From: CBDHHC01 sp965263345
GTDB lineage: Bacteria > Pseudomonadota > Alphaproteobacteria > Rhizobiales > CBDHHC01
NCBI GenBank assembly: GCA_965263345.1
Contig: CBDHHC010000005.1
Location: 124,001-188,000, forward strand
Length of the DNA: 64,000 bases
Reading direction: 5' to 3'
Shown: one piece after another, positions 17,053 to 26,775 of the stretch
Numbering within the stretch: the stretch's first letter is position 1
How the letters are laid out: each line of letters opens with the position of its first letter
Program-made: the position numbers and the translations under genes
The notes under the pieces: model-generated
Seen by the model: only the letters and a program-made list of their open reading frames with translations
What the model was told of the DNA's origin: nothing
Databases searched by the model: none

Positions 17053-18882
17053 TTATGATTTTTCCATGACATAAGATCCTGGAGCATCTTCAATCGGAGT
17101 TAAATTACCTTTCTCCGGGTCTCGGGCTTCCACTTTTTCTCCAGATTTTGCGGCAAGCCATTCTGCCCAGTCAGGCCACCAAGATCCCTCATGTTCTGAA
17201 GCTTCAACAAACCAGTCTTCTAATGTTGCTTCCCTTTTCCGATTTGTCCAATATTGATATTTTAGTTTATTTGGCGGGTTAATCACCCCTGCTATATGCC
17301 CGGATCCAGCTAAAACAAATTTCACAATTCCGCCGAACATTCTGGTTCCTCGGAAAACCGATTTCGCTGGAGCTATATGATCTTCTTTTGTTGCCAGTTG
17401 GTAAATTGGAATCTTGACTTTTGATAAATCAAGAAGGGTGTCATCAAATTTAAGTTGTTTTTGTGCCAGCTTATTATGGTTATAAAATTCACTTAAATAA
17501 AATGAATGGTTGCTGGCAGGCATGCGTGTTGAGTCTTGATTCCAGTATAGTAAGTCAAATGGGAATGGCTTTTTACCCAATAAATAGTTATTGATTACAT
17601 AAGGCCATATTAAATCTCTGGGTCGCATAAAATTGAAAACTGCAGACATGCGGGAGCCATCAAGAAATCCTTGTTCAGACATCATATCTTCTAGCGCTTT
17701 TAATTGTTTGTCATCAATAAATACGAGAAGATCTCCTGCTTTTGAAAAATCCACTTGTGTTGTTAGGAATGTTGCTGAATTCACAACATGTTTGTTTTGT
17801 GCAGCTAGATAAGCCAATCCAGATGCCAGTAATGTTCCACCAACGCAATAGCCCAATGTATTAACTTGTCTAACGTTTAGCGCTTCCTGAATCTTTTCGA
17901 GAGCTGTGAACACCCCTTCTTTCATATAGTCTTCGAAACGTTTCTCAGCTAGTTTTTGATTTGGATTAACCCAGCTGATGGTAAATACAGTAAAGCCTTG
18001 ATCTATGGCCCAAGAAATGAAAGACTTTTTAGGCACCAGATCGAGAATGTAAAATTTATTTATCCAAGGGGGCACGATCAGTAACGGGATATCATATACT
18101 TGTTCAGTTTTTGGCGCGTACTGAATTAGCTGAATTATATCATTTTGGAAAACCACCTTACCTGGCGTTATAGCAAGGTTCTTACCTACTTCAAAAGCAT
18201 CAATATCAGTTTGGCTTATCTTCAGTAAATCTTTTGACCTTTCGAGATCTTCTGAAAGCCTTTGCATACCATTTACAAGATTCTCTCCGTTGGTTTTTAA
18301 GGTCTCTCTGAGCACTTCAGGGTTTGTAACCAAGAAATTTGTCGGAGAAAAAGCAGCGCCAATAAGCTGTGTATAGAATTCAGCTCTCTGCTTGGTCCTC
18401 TCATCAATACCTTGAGATGTCTCCACCATCTCTTCAGCCCACTCAGATGTAATGAGATAAGCTTGTTTAAGAAAGTCAAAAAATGGATTTTTTTCCCATT
18501 CAGGGTCTTGGAACCGATTATCTCCCGGTTTAGGTGTTTTTAATGGATCGACATCCTGACCAAGCATTTTTTGGTATGATCGCCCCCATAATTCAGCATA
18601 ATCACTCAGGAGCTTAGTTTGTGCTTCCGCAAATTTCGTAGGATCATTTAGCCAGTATCTTGCCACATTACCCAAGGTTTCTGTTGCATTCTGGGCTTCA
18701 TCAACCATACTATACGGGCCAGAAGCACCTCCAGTTTTTTCCATAAATTGTTCAAATGCAGTGGTACCTGAACTCAAGACCTTCAAGAGGTTTTGCGCAA
18801 GTATTTCAGGATCTTTAACACGATAACTGATTTGATCGGAGGTCTCATCTTCAGGAATCGTATTGTTATTTTCGTTTCCCAT
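17053..18882 (-). CDS. phaC: Class I poly(3-hydroxyalkanoate) synthase PhaC
   Basis: PhaC polymerises 3-hydroxyacyl-CoA into PHB on storage granules. With the ATG at 18882, preceded by an AGGA site, the protein has 609 residues, normal for class I. The lipase-box-like GYCVGG motif contains catalytic Cys346. The Asp of TKEDHIAPAKSVF and His of GSGHIAGVI complete the triad, and a conserved Trp sits in TISWVNPNQ. An upstream in-frame start would add 15 hydrophobic residues and is less likely. phaA, phaB, phaR and phasin genes are not in the window. The gene converges on the response regulator and is divergent from the aminotransferase. Confidence 0.96.
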   Translation of the reverse strand: MGNENNNTIPEDETSDQISYRVKDPEILAQNLLKVLSSGTTAFEQFMEKTGGASGPYSMVDEAQNATETLGNVARYWLNDPTKFAEAQTKLLSDYAELWGRSYQKMLGQDVDPLKTPKPGDNRFQDPEWEKNPFFDFLKQAYLITSEWAEEMVETSQGIDERTKQRAEFYTQLIGAAFSPTNFLVTNPEVLRETLKTNGENLVNGMQRLSEDLERSKDLLKISQTDIDAFEVGKNLAITPGKVVFQNDIIQLIQYAPKTEQVYDIPLLIVPPWINKFYILDLVPKKSFISWAIDQGFTVFTISWVNPNQKLAEKRFEDYMKEGVFTALEKIQEALNVRQVNTLGYCVGGTLLASGLAYLAAQNKHVVNSATFLTTQVDFSKAGDLLVFIDDKQLKALEDMMSEQGFLDGSRMSAVFNFMRPRDLIWPYVINNYLLGKKPFPFDLLYWNQDSTRMPASNHSFYLSEFYNHNKLAQKQLKFDDTLLDLSKVKIPIYQLATKEDHIAPAKSVFRGTRMFGGIVKFVLAGSGHIAGVINPPNKLKYQYWTNRKREATLEDWFVEASEHEGSWWPDWAEWLAAKSGEKVEARDPEKGNLTPIEDAPGSYVMEKS

Positions 18883-19446
18883 GAATATGGTCCTAATAAT
18901 TATTACGTTAACTTCTTTATACAACAAGAGATTCTATACAGAAAACCAAGAAATTTTATTCCTATTTTTAATTAATATGTGAATAATTCAACAACTTACT
19001 CACAGAGCTAGAAATTTTTCTCTCTATTTTTTTATCTTAGCCTAATACTATAATGAAAAACATATAACTATTGGTGATTATTCTTTATATCTACATATTC
19101 GTTTAAGATCGTTTTCTGATTGGAAAGCTATATTTTTAGAGTATTTTGTATTTGTTTTAAACTCACTTGTAGGATCTGTATATTATAATACTAAGAGATC
19201 TTTTTGTTAATTTCATCGCTGATCCTAAAACTTTGAATTTTCAATGGTCGTTAAGATTATGAATTTGATGTACAAATCAGAGATTTCTCTCTAAATTGCA
19301 AAAAAGTTCTTTAGAGATAACATAATTCAAGTGGAACCTCCGCATACAATATATTTTGTTTTTTACGTGTTTCCTTGACACTTAAGTTTGTTTATCCTGG
19401 AATCAATTCAATTTGAAGTTTTGAGAAAAATTAAGGATTATCCGTC
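18883..19446. other. 564-base AT-rich divergent spacer, phaC / alaC
   Basis: No credible gene is seen in either strand. The sequence is very AT-rich and must hold the promoters for phaC (leftward) and the alaC-hom-glpX group (rightward). Only one reasonable promoter match (19375-19403) was found. Confidence 0.5.
19375..19403 (+). promoter_or_regulatory. Possible sigma-70-type promoter for the alaC-hom group
   Basis: A perfect TTGACA (19375-19380) is followed after 17 bases by TGGAAT (19398-19403), a weak -10. It ends 43 bases before the GTG start. The -35 is convincing; the -10 is not. Confidence 0.35.
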
Positions 19447-20682
19447 GTGGTACAAGACGATTTTCATCGCATAAAAAGATTACCCCCTTATGTTTTTGCT
19501 GAAGTCAATCGATTAAAAGCAGAAGCCAGAGATAATGGCGCAGATATTATTGACTTTGGTATGGGAAATCCTGATATGCCAACCCCTCAGCATATCATTG
19601 ATAAACTGATAGAAACTGTTCAAAACCCACGAACAAACCGATATTCAGCATCCAAGGGGATCCCGGGCTTAAGGAAAGCCCAAGCTGCTTATTATGACAG
19701 GCGTTTTGGCGTCAAGCTAAACCCTGATACCCAAATCGTAGCAACACTGGGATCAAAAGAAGGTTTTGCGAATATGGCACAGGCCATAACAGCTCCTGGT
19801 GATGTGGTTTTGGTTCCTGATCCGACTTACCCAATACATCAATTTGGGTTTATCATTTCTGGAGGTGTTATTCGGCACCTACCTGTTGGCACTGGTTCTG
19901 AATTTATGACCTCCCTGGACAAAGCAATGCGTCATTGCATACCCAAGCCAATAGCACTGGTTCTAAATTTTCCCTCTAACCCAACGGCTATGGTCGCTGA
20001 TCTTGATTTTTATAGGGAAGTTGTAAGTTTTGCAAAAAATCACGATCTTATAATTATATCTGATATTGCCTATGCCGAGATCTATTTTGATGATAACCCG
20101 CCTCCTTCAATTTTGCAGGTACCGGGTGCTGTTGACATATCCGTCGAATTTTCATCTCTGAGTAAAACTTATTCTATGCCAGGTTGGCGTATGGGCTTTG
20201 CAGTTGGCAATGAAAGACTTATAGCTGCGTTAACTCGTGTAAAATCATATCTTGATTATGGAGCATTTACTCCTATTCAAGTGGCTGCTGCGTCTGCATT
20301 AAACAGCTCTCAAGATTGTGTGCAAGAAATTCGGGATGTTTACAAAGCCCGGCGAGATTGCCTTGTTGATTCATTATGCCGTGCCGGTTGGGATATACCA
20401 GCCCCACCTGCGACAATGTTTGCTTGGGTTCCAATACCAGAAAAGTTTAAAGCTCTTGGGTCATTGGAATTTTCTAAATTACTACTGGAAAAAGCTGATG
20501 TTGCTGTATCGCCCGGCATCGGATTCGGTGAATATGGAGAAGGATTTGTTCGTATTGCCCTTGTTGAAAATGAGCAACGTATAAGACAAGCAGCGAGAAA
20601 TATCAAAAAATTTATGGGTCAAGCTGATGATACTCTTCATAATGTTATCCCACTTGCCCAAGGAAATCATCGGAATACATAA
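19447..20682 (+). CDS. alaC: AlaC-type alanine / LL-diaminopimelate aminotransferase
   Basis: This 411-residue class I/II PLP enzyme opens with RIKRLPPYVF and IIDFGMGNPD, the AlaC/LL-DAP-aminotransferase pattern. The PLP lysine is Lys240 in SLSKTYSMPGWRMGF, and NFPSNPTA (174-181) binds the cofactor carboxylate region. GTG at 19447 gives the family-normal length and follows an AAGGATTA purine stretch. The stop lies six bases before the hom ATG, so the two are co-transcribed. Supply of alanine, or amino transfer feeding the aspartate family, is consistent with the hom link. The exact substrate cannot be told from sequence. Confidence 0.88.
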   Translation: MVQDDFHRIKRLPPYVFAEVNRLKAEARDNGADIIDFGMGNPDMPTPQHIIDKLIETVQNPRTNRYSASKGIPGLRKAQAAYYDRRFGVKLNPDTQIVATLGSKEGFANMAQAITAPGDVVLVPDPTYPIHQFGFIISGGVIRHLPVGTGSEFMTSLDKAMRHCIPKPIALVLNFPSNPTAMVADLDFYREVVSFAKNHDLIIISDIAYAEIYFDDNPPPSILQVPGAVDISVEFSSLSKTYSMPGWRMGFAVGNERLIAALTRVKSYLDYGAFTPIQVAAASALNSSQDCVQEIRDVYKARRDCLVDSLCRAGWDIPAPPATMFAWVPIPEKFKALGSLEFSKLLLEKADVAVSPGIGFGEYGEGFVRIALVENEQRIRQAARNIKKFMGQADDTLHNVIPLAQGNHRNT

Positions 20683-20688
20683 TTGGTT

Positions 20689-22014
20689 ATGACAAAGACA
20701 TTAAAACTTGGCATTGCAGGTCTTGGCACTGTTGGAACAGGCCTCTTGAAAATTCTACAACAAAACTCTGAAAAGCTCACATTAAGAGCTGGGTGCCCTA
20801 TTGAGGTTGTTGGGGTAACAGCCCGAACTCGAGATAAAGATCGTGGCATAGACATTAATCAATTTGAATGGTTTGATGACCCTATTTCTCTCGCTAGAAA
20901 CGAGAATATTGATGTTTTTGTTGAGCTTATTGGTGGAGAGGAAGGCATTGCAAAAGATGCCGTTGAAGAAGCTTTACAGTCTGGCAAGCATGTTGTTACT
21001 GCCAATAAAGCTCTCCTTGCGAAATATGGTATTGAACTGGCTCAACTTGCTGAAAAGAAGAATGTTGCGCTTAATTTTGAGGCGGCAGTGGCTGGTGGTA
21101 TCCCGATTGTTAAAGCCATGCGAGAGAGTTTCATAGGGAATGATATCACATGTATTTACGGTATATTGAATGGGACTTGTAATTATATTCTGACTAAAAT
21201 GGAACAAGAAAGCCGGCCTTATGAAGATATTTTAGTTGAAGCTCAAGAAGCCGGATATGCTGAGGCAGATCCAACATTTGATGTTGGTGGGTTTGATGCT
21301 GCACATAAATTGGCTCTCCTCACTAGCCTTGCTTTTGGAACTCAAACTTCCTTTGATACAATTTATGTAGAAGGTATTGATACAATAACGGCCACTGATA
21401 TTGAAGCTGCAGATGATCTTGGTTATCGTATTAAACTCCTGGGGGTATCGGTATTAACTGAAACAGGTATTGAACAACGTGTTCATCCAACAATGGTGCC
21501 TAAAAACTCTGCAATTGCTAATATTAATGGTGTTACTAACTGTGTTGCGCTTAATGGTAACTTTGTTGATGATGTTATGCTTGTTGGCCCTGGAGCAGGA
21601 GAAGGGCCAACAGCTTCCTCTGTTATTGCAGATATCATTGATATCGCACGAGGTTTGATATTATCTCCATTCACGATCCCAGCTAGTCAGTTAAAGCCAT
21701 ATGATCGTGCTCGCATGCGAGCACATGAGGGCAGTTACTACATCAGACTTTCTGTTTATGATCTACCAGGCTGTTTTGCCGCAATTGCTCAAAGAATGGC
21801 AGAACAAAATATCTCATTGGAAAGTATTGTACAAAGACGCCCACGCAGCTCTTTACCTGGCTTAAATGCCACGCGAGATAGTGGGAAACCCACAAACGTT
21901 GTTATGATTACACATGAAACCTGTGAAAGTTCAATCAGAAAGGCCCTTGAGGCTATAGAATCTGACGGAAAAGTAGACGCAAAGCCGCAGATGATACGTA
22001 TTGAAAAATTATAA
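20689..22014 (+). CDS. hom: Homoserine dehydrogenase
   Basis: Hom reduces aspartate semialdehyde to homoserine for methionine and threonine synthesis. The ATG at 20689 gives 441 residues. Visible are the NAD(P)-binding GIAGLGTVGTGLL, the VVTANKALLAKYG motif, FEAAVAGGIPIVK, GILNGTCNYILTKM and the AEADPTFDVGGFDAAHK catalytic region. A C-terminal ACT domain (about 350-430, YYIRLSVYDLPGCFAAIAQ) suggests feedback control by threonine. It sits between alaC and glpX on the same strand, an arrangement typical of Rhodospirillales-like genomes. Confidence 0.97.
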   Translation: MTKTLKLGIAGLGTVGTGLLKILQQNSEKLTLRAGCPIEVVGVTARTRDKDRGIDINQFEWFDDPISLARNENIDVFVELIGGEEGIAKDAVEEALQSGKHVVTANKALLAKYGIELAQLAEKKNVALNFEAAVAGGIPIVKAMRESFIGNDITCIYGILNGTCNYILTKMEQESRPYEDILVEAQEAGYAEADPTFDVGGFDAAHKLALLTSLAFGTQTSFDTIYVEGIDTITATDIEAADDLGYRIKLLGVSVLTETGIEQRVHPTMVPKNSAIANINGVTNCVALNGNFVDDVMLVGPGAGEGPTASSVIADIIDIARGLILSPFTIPASQLKPYDRARMRAHEGSYYIRLSVYDLPGCFAAIAQRMAEQNISLESIVQRRPRSSLPGLNATRDSGKPTNVVMITHETCESSIRKALEAIESDGKVDAKPQMIRIEKL

Positions 22015-22065
22015 GATTTAAGTCATTAATTTATTAAAATTAACACCCGCATTAGGATTGGGCCA

Positions 22066-23043
22066 ATGTCAGAACAAAATAATAATATTGATAGAGTGTA
22101 TAGTCTTGAAATTGCACGCGTAACAGAAGCTGCTGCTGTTGCGGCGGCAAGATTGCGCGGTCAAGGCAATGAAAAAGCTGCAGATCAAGCAGCGGTTGAT
22201 GCGATGAGACGTGAATTAAACAAACTTGCTTTTGCTGGTAAAATTGTTATCGGTGAAGGAGAGCGAGATGAAGCACCTATGCTATTTATTGGTGAAGAAC
22301 TGGGAGCTGCAACTGAACCTAAAGTTGATATTGCTGTTGATCCATTAGAAGGCACAACACTTTGTGCGAAAAACCAGCACAATTCTCTTGCTGTTGTCGC
22401 TTTTGCCCAAAATGGAAGTCTACTTAATTCTCCTGACATTTATATGGAAAAAATAGCTATTGGCCCTGGCTATGAACCTGGCCTTGTAAGTTTAACAAAA
22501 TCTCCGGCAGAGAATGTTAAAGCACTGGCTGAAGCAAAGGGTGTTGAACCAAGTTTGATTACAGCGTGTATTCTTGATCGCCCTAGACATTCTAAAATTA
22601 TTGAAGAAGTTCGTGAGATTGGTTGCGCAATTAACCTGATTACTGATGGCGATATTGCGGGCGTTATTCATACAACCTCTCCTGAAGAAACGGGTATTGA
22701 TATTTATATGGGTGTTGGTGGAGCCCCTGAGGGTGTTCTTGCAGCAGCAGCTCTTTCTTGCATTGGTGGACAGATGCAAGGTCGTCTGTATCCAATGAAA
22801 GATGAAGATACTGAACGTGCAAAAGCTATGGGCATTGAGGATATTAATCATATTTATGATATGAATGAGCTTGCAAGTGGAGATGTTCTTTTTGCAGCTA
22901 CGGGTGTTACTGATGGTTCAATGCTTTCAGGTGTCAAATTTAAAAATAATATTATTGAGACTGACACTGTCGTTATGCGTGCAAAAACAAAAACTGTTCG
23001 TTGGATGCGTACCGAACATGTCGCTACAGAGAAGTTTAACTAG
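22066..23043 (+). CDS. glpX: Class II fructose-1,6-bisphosphatase GlpX
   Basis: The 325-residue enzyme removes the 1-phosphate of fructose-1,6-bisphosphate in gluconeogenesis. GEGERDEAPMLFIGEELG (62-79) and DPLEGTTLC (about 95-103) are the Li+-sensitive phosphatase metal-site motifs. GVGGAPEGVLAAAAL and ATGVTDGSML are further GlpX landmarks. It lies 51 bases after hom and 99 before recJ, likely part of the same run. Length is normal. Confidence 0.97.
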   Translation: MSEQNNNIDRVYSLEIARVTEAAAVAAARLRGQGNEKAADQAAVDAMRRELNKLAFAGKIVIGEGERDEAPMLFIGEELGAATEPKVDIAVDPLEGTTLCAKNQHNSLAVVAFAQNGSLLNSPDIYMEKIAIGPGYEPGLVSLTKSPAENVKALAEAKGVEPSLITACILDRPRHSKIIEEVREIGCAINLITDGDIAGVIHTTSPEETGIDIYMGVGGAPEGVLAAAALSCIGGQMQGRLYPMKDEDTERAKAMGIEDINHIYDMNELASGDVLFAATGVTDGSMLSGVKFKNNIIETDTVVMRAKTKTVRWMRTEHVATEKFN

Positions 23044-23085
23044 CAATAGATAAAATATTCCTGGTGACAACACTATAGACCTTTA

Positions 23086-23114
23086 TTGACACCGAATCGC
23101 CTTAACGAAAGAAT
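23086..23114 (+). promoter_or_regulatory. Possible promoter for recJ
   Basis: TTGACA at 23086-23091, a 17-base spacer and AAGAAT at 23109-23114 lie 29 bases before the recJ ATG. This would give recJ its own promoter within the hom-glpX-recJ run. Confidence 0.45.
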
Positions 23115-23142
23115 ATGTAAATATTTTTGAGTGAGGTGATTC

Positions 23143-24960
23143 ATGTCAGTTTTAACAAGTCCTATAAATGATACTGTTCTTCCCCCTTTCCTTGAAGTTA
23201 CCCAATCATTAAATAATTATGTCTGGCAAGACCGCCTCAAAGGACAAACAAATATAGCGACAGCTATTTCTCAGAGATTTGATTTACCCGAGATTTTGGG
23301 CCGTATCCTTGCTGCTCGCAATGTTAATATTGATGATGTTCCTGTTTTTCTTGATCCTAGCCTAAAAGTTCTGATGCCTGACCCCTATGTACTACAGGAT
23401 ATGGAGAAAGGGGCTCTAAGGATTGCAGACGCAATTGAGAAGAAGCAGAAAGTCGCAATTTTTGGAGACTATGATGTAGATGGGGCAACGTCTTCTGCTT
23501 TGCTTCATCGGTTATTTGCGCATCATGGTTTGGCTTCTCAGATTTATATTCCAGACCGTATTTTTGAAGGATATGGTCCGAATAGAGATGCAATAAACGG
23601 GCTTATTAATGATGGGGCAGAATTAATCATCACTGTTGACTGTGGATCGACTAGCCATGATGCCCTTGGTTTTGCTGGTGAGAAAAATGTTGATGTTGTC
23701 GTTGTTGATCACCACCAAGCAGATGTTGACCTGCCTGAAGTTCATTCCATTATTAACCCAAACCGTCAGGATGATTTGAGTCAGCTTGGGTACCTCTCAG
23801 CAGCAGGTGTTGTTTTTATGGTTATGGTCGCTGTTGTGCGTGAACTTCGTGCTCGTCGTTATTACACTGATAGTAACTCTGCTCCAGACCTTCTTGAATG
23901 GTTAGACCTCGTTTCTCTATCAACAATTTGCGATGTTGTCCCACTTAAAGGACTTAATCGGGCCTTTGTTATTAAGGGTCTGCAAATCATGAAACTTCGT
24001 CGCAATATTGGTCTAAGATTACTTGCAGACACAGCAGGCTTGAAGTCAGCTCCAACTCCTTATCACCTTGGTTTTGTCCTTGGACCGCGTATTAATGCAG
24101 GAGGACGTATTGGTGATGCAAAGTTAGGAGCAACACTACTCTCCATGAATGATGAAATAGAGGCTGAACGTATCGCGAAACTTTTAGATAAGCTTAACAA
24201 AGAACGCAAAGATATGGAAAACCTTACGCTCGAGGAAGCAATTTCTCAAGCTGAATATTCAATTGATGAAAACCCTGAAATTTCTATTCTCATTACTGGT
24301 GCTGAAAACTGGCATAAAGGACTGGTTGGTCTTGTCGCCAGTCGTTTAACGGATAAATTTCGTATCCCCTCTTTGGTTATGTCCTGGGCAGAAAATGGTG
24401 AAGGGACAGGGTCTGCTAGATCAATTGGTGGTGTTGATCTTGGAGCAGTTGTTAGAGAAGCCGTGACACTAGGCCTTCTTATCAAAGGAGGTGGACACGC
24501 TATGGCGGCTGGTCTGACTGTACATAAAGATAAATTTGATGAGTTGAAAAACTTTCTTCAAGAGCAATTGTCTCAAGGTGTTTCTGATGCCAAAGAGAAA
24601 GCATCATTACAAATTGATGGTTCGCTCACACCGAAAAGCGTTTCTGTTGAGCTTATGGATATGATTGAGAAAGCGGGTCCATTTGGTCAAGATAATCCAA
24701 CTCCTCGGTTTGCATTCCCTGCACATAGGGTTAGTTATGCCAAAATCATTGGAGAAAACCATATCAAATGTGCATTGCTAGCCAGTGATGGCAGTAAAAT
24801 TGATGCCATTGCATTCAGAGCCGTGGGCTCGCCAATCGGTGAAATTCTATTGGACCGTTCACAAAGAACCCTGCACATTGCAGGAAAGTTAACCCGAAAT
24901 GACTGGGGAGGGCGTGAAAAAATTGAGTTAGTTATTGATGATGTTGCCTTTTGCACATAA
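23143..24960 (+). CDS. recJ: Single-stranded-DNA-specific exonuclease RecJ
   Basis: RecJ is a 5'-3' single-strand exonuclease for recombination and mismatch repair. The 605-residue protein has the DHH-family motifs in order: FGDYDVDGATSSALL (about 108-122), ITVDCGSTS, VVVDHHQAD (about 186-194) and a later CDVVPL. The DHHA1 region contains KGLVGLVASRL and GGGHAMAAGLTV. The OB-like C-terminus begins near residue 470. A GAGTGAGGTGA purine stretch precedes the ATG. Length is normal. Confidence 0.97.
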   Translation: MSVLTSPINDTVLPPFLEVTQSLNNYVWQDRLKGQTNIATAISQRFDLPEILGRILAARNVNIDDVPVFLDPSLKVLMPDPYVLQDMEKGALRIADAIEKKQKVAIFGDYDVDGATSSALLHRLFAHHGLASQIYIPDRIFEGYGPNRDAINGLINDGAELIITVDCGSTSHDALGFAGEKNVDVVVVDHHQADVDLPEVHSIINPNRQDDLSQLGYLSAAGVVFMVMVAVVRELRARRYYTDSNSAPDLLEWLDLVSLSTICDVVPLKGLNRAFVIKGLQIMKLRRNIGLRLLADTAGLKSAPTPYHLGFVLGPRINAGGRIGDAKLGATLLSMNDEIEAERIAKLLDKLNKERKDMENLTLEEAISQAEYSIDENPEISILITGAENWHKGLVGLVASRLTDKFRIPSLVMSWAENGEGTGSARSIGGVDLGAVVREAVTLGLLIKGGGHAMAAGLTVHKDKFDELKNFLQEQLSQGVSDAKEKASLQIDGSLTPKSVSVELMDMIEKAGPFGQDNPTPRFAFPAHRVSYAKIIGENHIKCALLASDGSKIDAIAFRAVGSPIGEILLDRSQRTLHIAGKLTRNDWGGREKIELVIDDVAFCT

Positions 24961-24973
24961 TGGACTTCTGTAG

Positions 24974-25342
24974 CTATAACTCAGAAATGTTCTTCCTAAT
25001 ATTTTCAATAAGATGTTTGTGTTGTTCCTGAATAAGTTCAAAAATTGTGTCATTATTTTCTATATTTCTTAGCGCTTCAAAAAGCCGATCTTCATGTGCT
25101 TGGCCAAAGCTTTGCTTTACAAAACTAATATATGCTTCTGACTTATCTTTTACGCTGGCTTGAAAATCAGGACTTTTGACATAATCGAATTCACTATATA
25201 TCTTCTTCATGTCATTTGCGATACGATTAATTCTGTCAAGTTGCATCGTATTCAATCCTGGAAATAAATTTCCATAATTCGATACGTCTGTTGATTTAAT
25301 AGTTGTAAGTATTAACGGAATAACTTTTGTTTTATCTATCAT
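24974..25342 (-). CDS. Hypothetical 122-residue helical protein
   Basis: I do not recognise this protein. It is predicted to be soluble and mostly alpha-helical, with no signal peptide, membrane segment or cysteine. It contains FPGLNTMQLDRINRIANDMKK near the middle of its N-terminal half and a charged C-terminal helix ending NIRKNISEL. It converges on recJ with a 13-base gap and is flanked upstream by an AT-rich spacer. Codon use resembles its neighbours. It may be a lineage-specific gene. Confidence 0.55.
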   Translation of the reverse strand: MIDKTKVIPLILTTIKSTDVSNYGNLFPGLNTMQLDRINRIANDMKKIYSEFDYVKSPDFQASVKDKSEAYISFVKQSFGQAHEDRLFEALRNIENNDTIFELIQEQHKHLIENIRKNISEL

Positions 25343-25665
25343 TTTATATTCTCAAGAAAATCTGATCCACATTTAGTACAGGAATGTTTGTAGATATAGC
25401 TCTTTACTATATACGCTCTTTTCATTAACTCTATACATCCACGAAAAAAAAATTAAAAAACTCTGTAATGTTAATTATATAATATACGATATTATCCTTT
25501 TAGGAAAAAGAAACTTTATGCTGATCCCATGAGACATATTTGTATTATCTATGTCAAAAATCCTAAATTAGCCATTTAAATATTTTCCCATTGTCTCCTT
25601 GAATTAAATTATTTTGCTGCATACAAAATATCATTGATACTTCATTCTTAAGAAGCTTGTTGGAT
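25343..25665. other. 323-base AT-rich spacer
   Basis: A divergent region between two hypothetical genes. It contains A-runs and T-runs but no clear hairpin, tRNA or convincing promoter pair. Nothing further is supported. Confidence 0.4.
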
Positions 25666-26589
25666 ATGAATATTATTACTCCAGCTCCAAGACTTCATGT
25701 GCTATTAGCTCGAAAGTCTCCGTATGCTGTCATAATTCGTCGCGGTCCTGCTAAAATTACGTGCACAATTGGATGGAATCGGGAAACCGATGAAATGCTT
25801 GTGGGGCAATGGTTTAAGGGGCGAATATATGAAGGCAAAGCTGATTTATCGCCGGATGGAAAACATTTAATTTATTTTGCAGGCAATTACAAATTTGATA
25901 CTGAAACGAATGGCACCTGGACTGCTATTTCAGTCGCCCCATATATAAAAGCCATAAGTTTATGGCCTGTTTCTGGAACTTATCATGGTGGTGGGCTTTT
26001 CCTGAACGACTCAACAGTATTTATTCATGGCGGTCATCATGACCCTTTACATTATAATCCCCAAATCAATGCTGTGACTGATGTTAGAAGCTGGGGAAAA
26101 GGAGATTGGACTAGAGATTATAAACCTCCAAAGGGTATTAAACGTATTAACAATCTTAATGATTATTTAACTAAAGCCCAACTCAGTCTTTACGAATCCG
26201 ACATTAATGACCCATATGCGTCATATCGTGACTTTGAGATGTACCGTGCTGGCTGGAGATTAAACCCAGCTGGTTGTGAGAATGAAACCGACTGGCATTT
26301 TGGAAAACACGCGACACAAGATTGGTGGTTGCGCAAACCTTATTATGATAATGGATATCAGATCATTCATAAAAAGTCAGACAAAGTAGTTGATTTACCC
26401 GGAGATTCTTCATGGGCTGATTGTGATGTATGGGGAAAATGGAAAGGTCATCCCAACGAGGTCCGCATAGTCTGGACATGTTGTGGTTGTTTATTTTCTG
26501 GGCATTTAAATGCTCAAGGCTTACACAGTATTAAGCAACTTTATGATTTTACTCCAATGGAGTTTGAACCACTAAAAGCTCCTTACTAG
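25666..26589 (+). CDS. Conserved hypothetical protein with PD40-like segment
   Basis: The ATG at 25666 gives 307 residues; upstream TTG codons are possible but less likely. The N-terminus has RLHVLLARKSPYAVIIRRGP followed by TIGWNRETDEMLVGQW and KADLSPDGKHLIYFA. This recalls WD40/TolB-like beta-propeller blades and matches a widespread uncharacterised bacterial family I have seen with the same opening. The second half is rich in Trp, Tyr and Gly (for example DWHFGKHATQDWWL). A CCGC cysteine cluster lies near the end. There is no signal peptide, so it is probably cytoplasmic. No function is proposed. Confidence 0.7.
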   Translation: MNIITPAPRLHVLLARKSPYAVIIRRGPAKITCTIGWNRETDEMLVGQWFKGRIYEGKADLSPDGKHLIYFAGNYKFDTETNGTWTAISVAPYIKAISLWPVSGTYHGGGLFLNDSTVFIHGGHHDPLHYNPQINAVTDVRSWGKGDWTRDYKPPKGIKRINNLNDYLTKAQLSLYESDINDPYASYRDFEMYRAGWRLNPAGCENETDWHFGKHATQDWWLRKPYYDNGYQIIHKKSDKVVDLPGDSSWADCDVWGKWKGHPNEVRIVWTCCGCLFSGHLNAQGLHSIKQLYDFTPMEFEPLKAPY

Positions 26590-26775
26590 ACTAATTTTTC
26601 TTTGATTTTTCTCTCCATTTCATCTCTTCGATTGATAAATCTGTAAATTTCGCAAAATCAATATCTTAACATATTTATGTAATCTAACTTGCCACGCTCA
26701 TGTCATAAATAGCTGAATAGAATGCAATGTCTATATTGTATTATAGACTCTAACTATTAATAATTGCGAGCTTTT

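Noticed and set aside
22492..22851. Minus-strand open frame of about 119 residues in glpX
   Set aside because: It is Asn/Thr/Cys-rich antisense translation of a conserved enzyme gene, with no promoter or homology.
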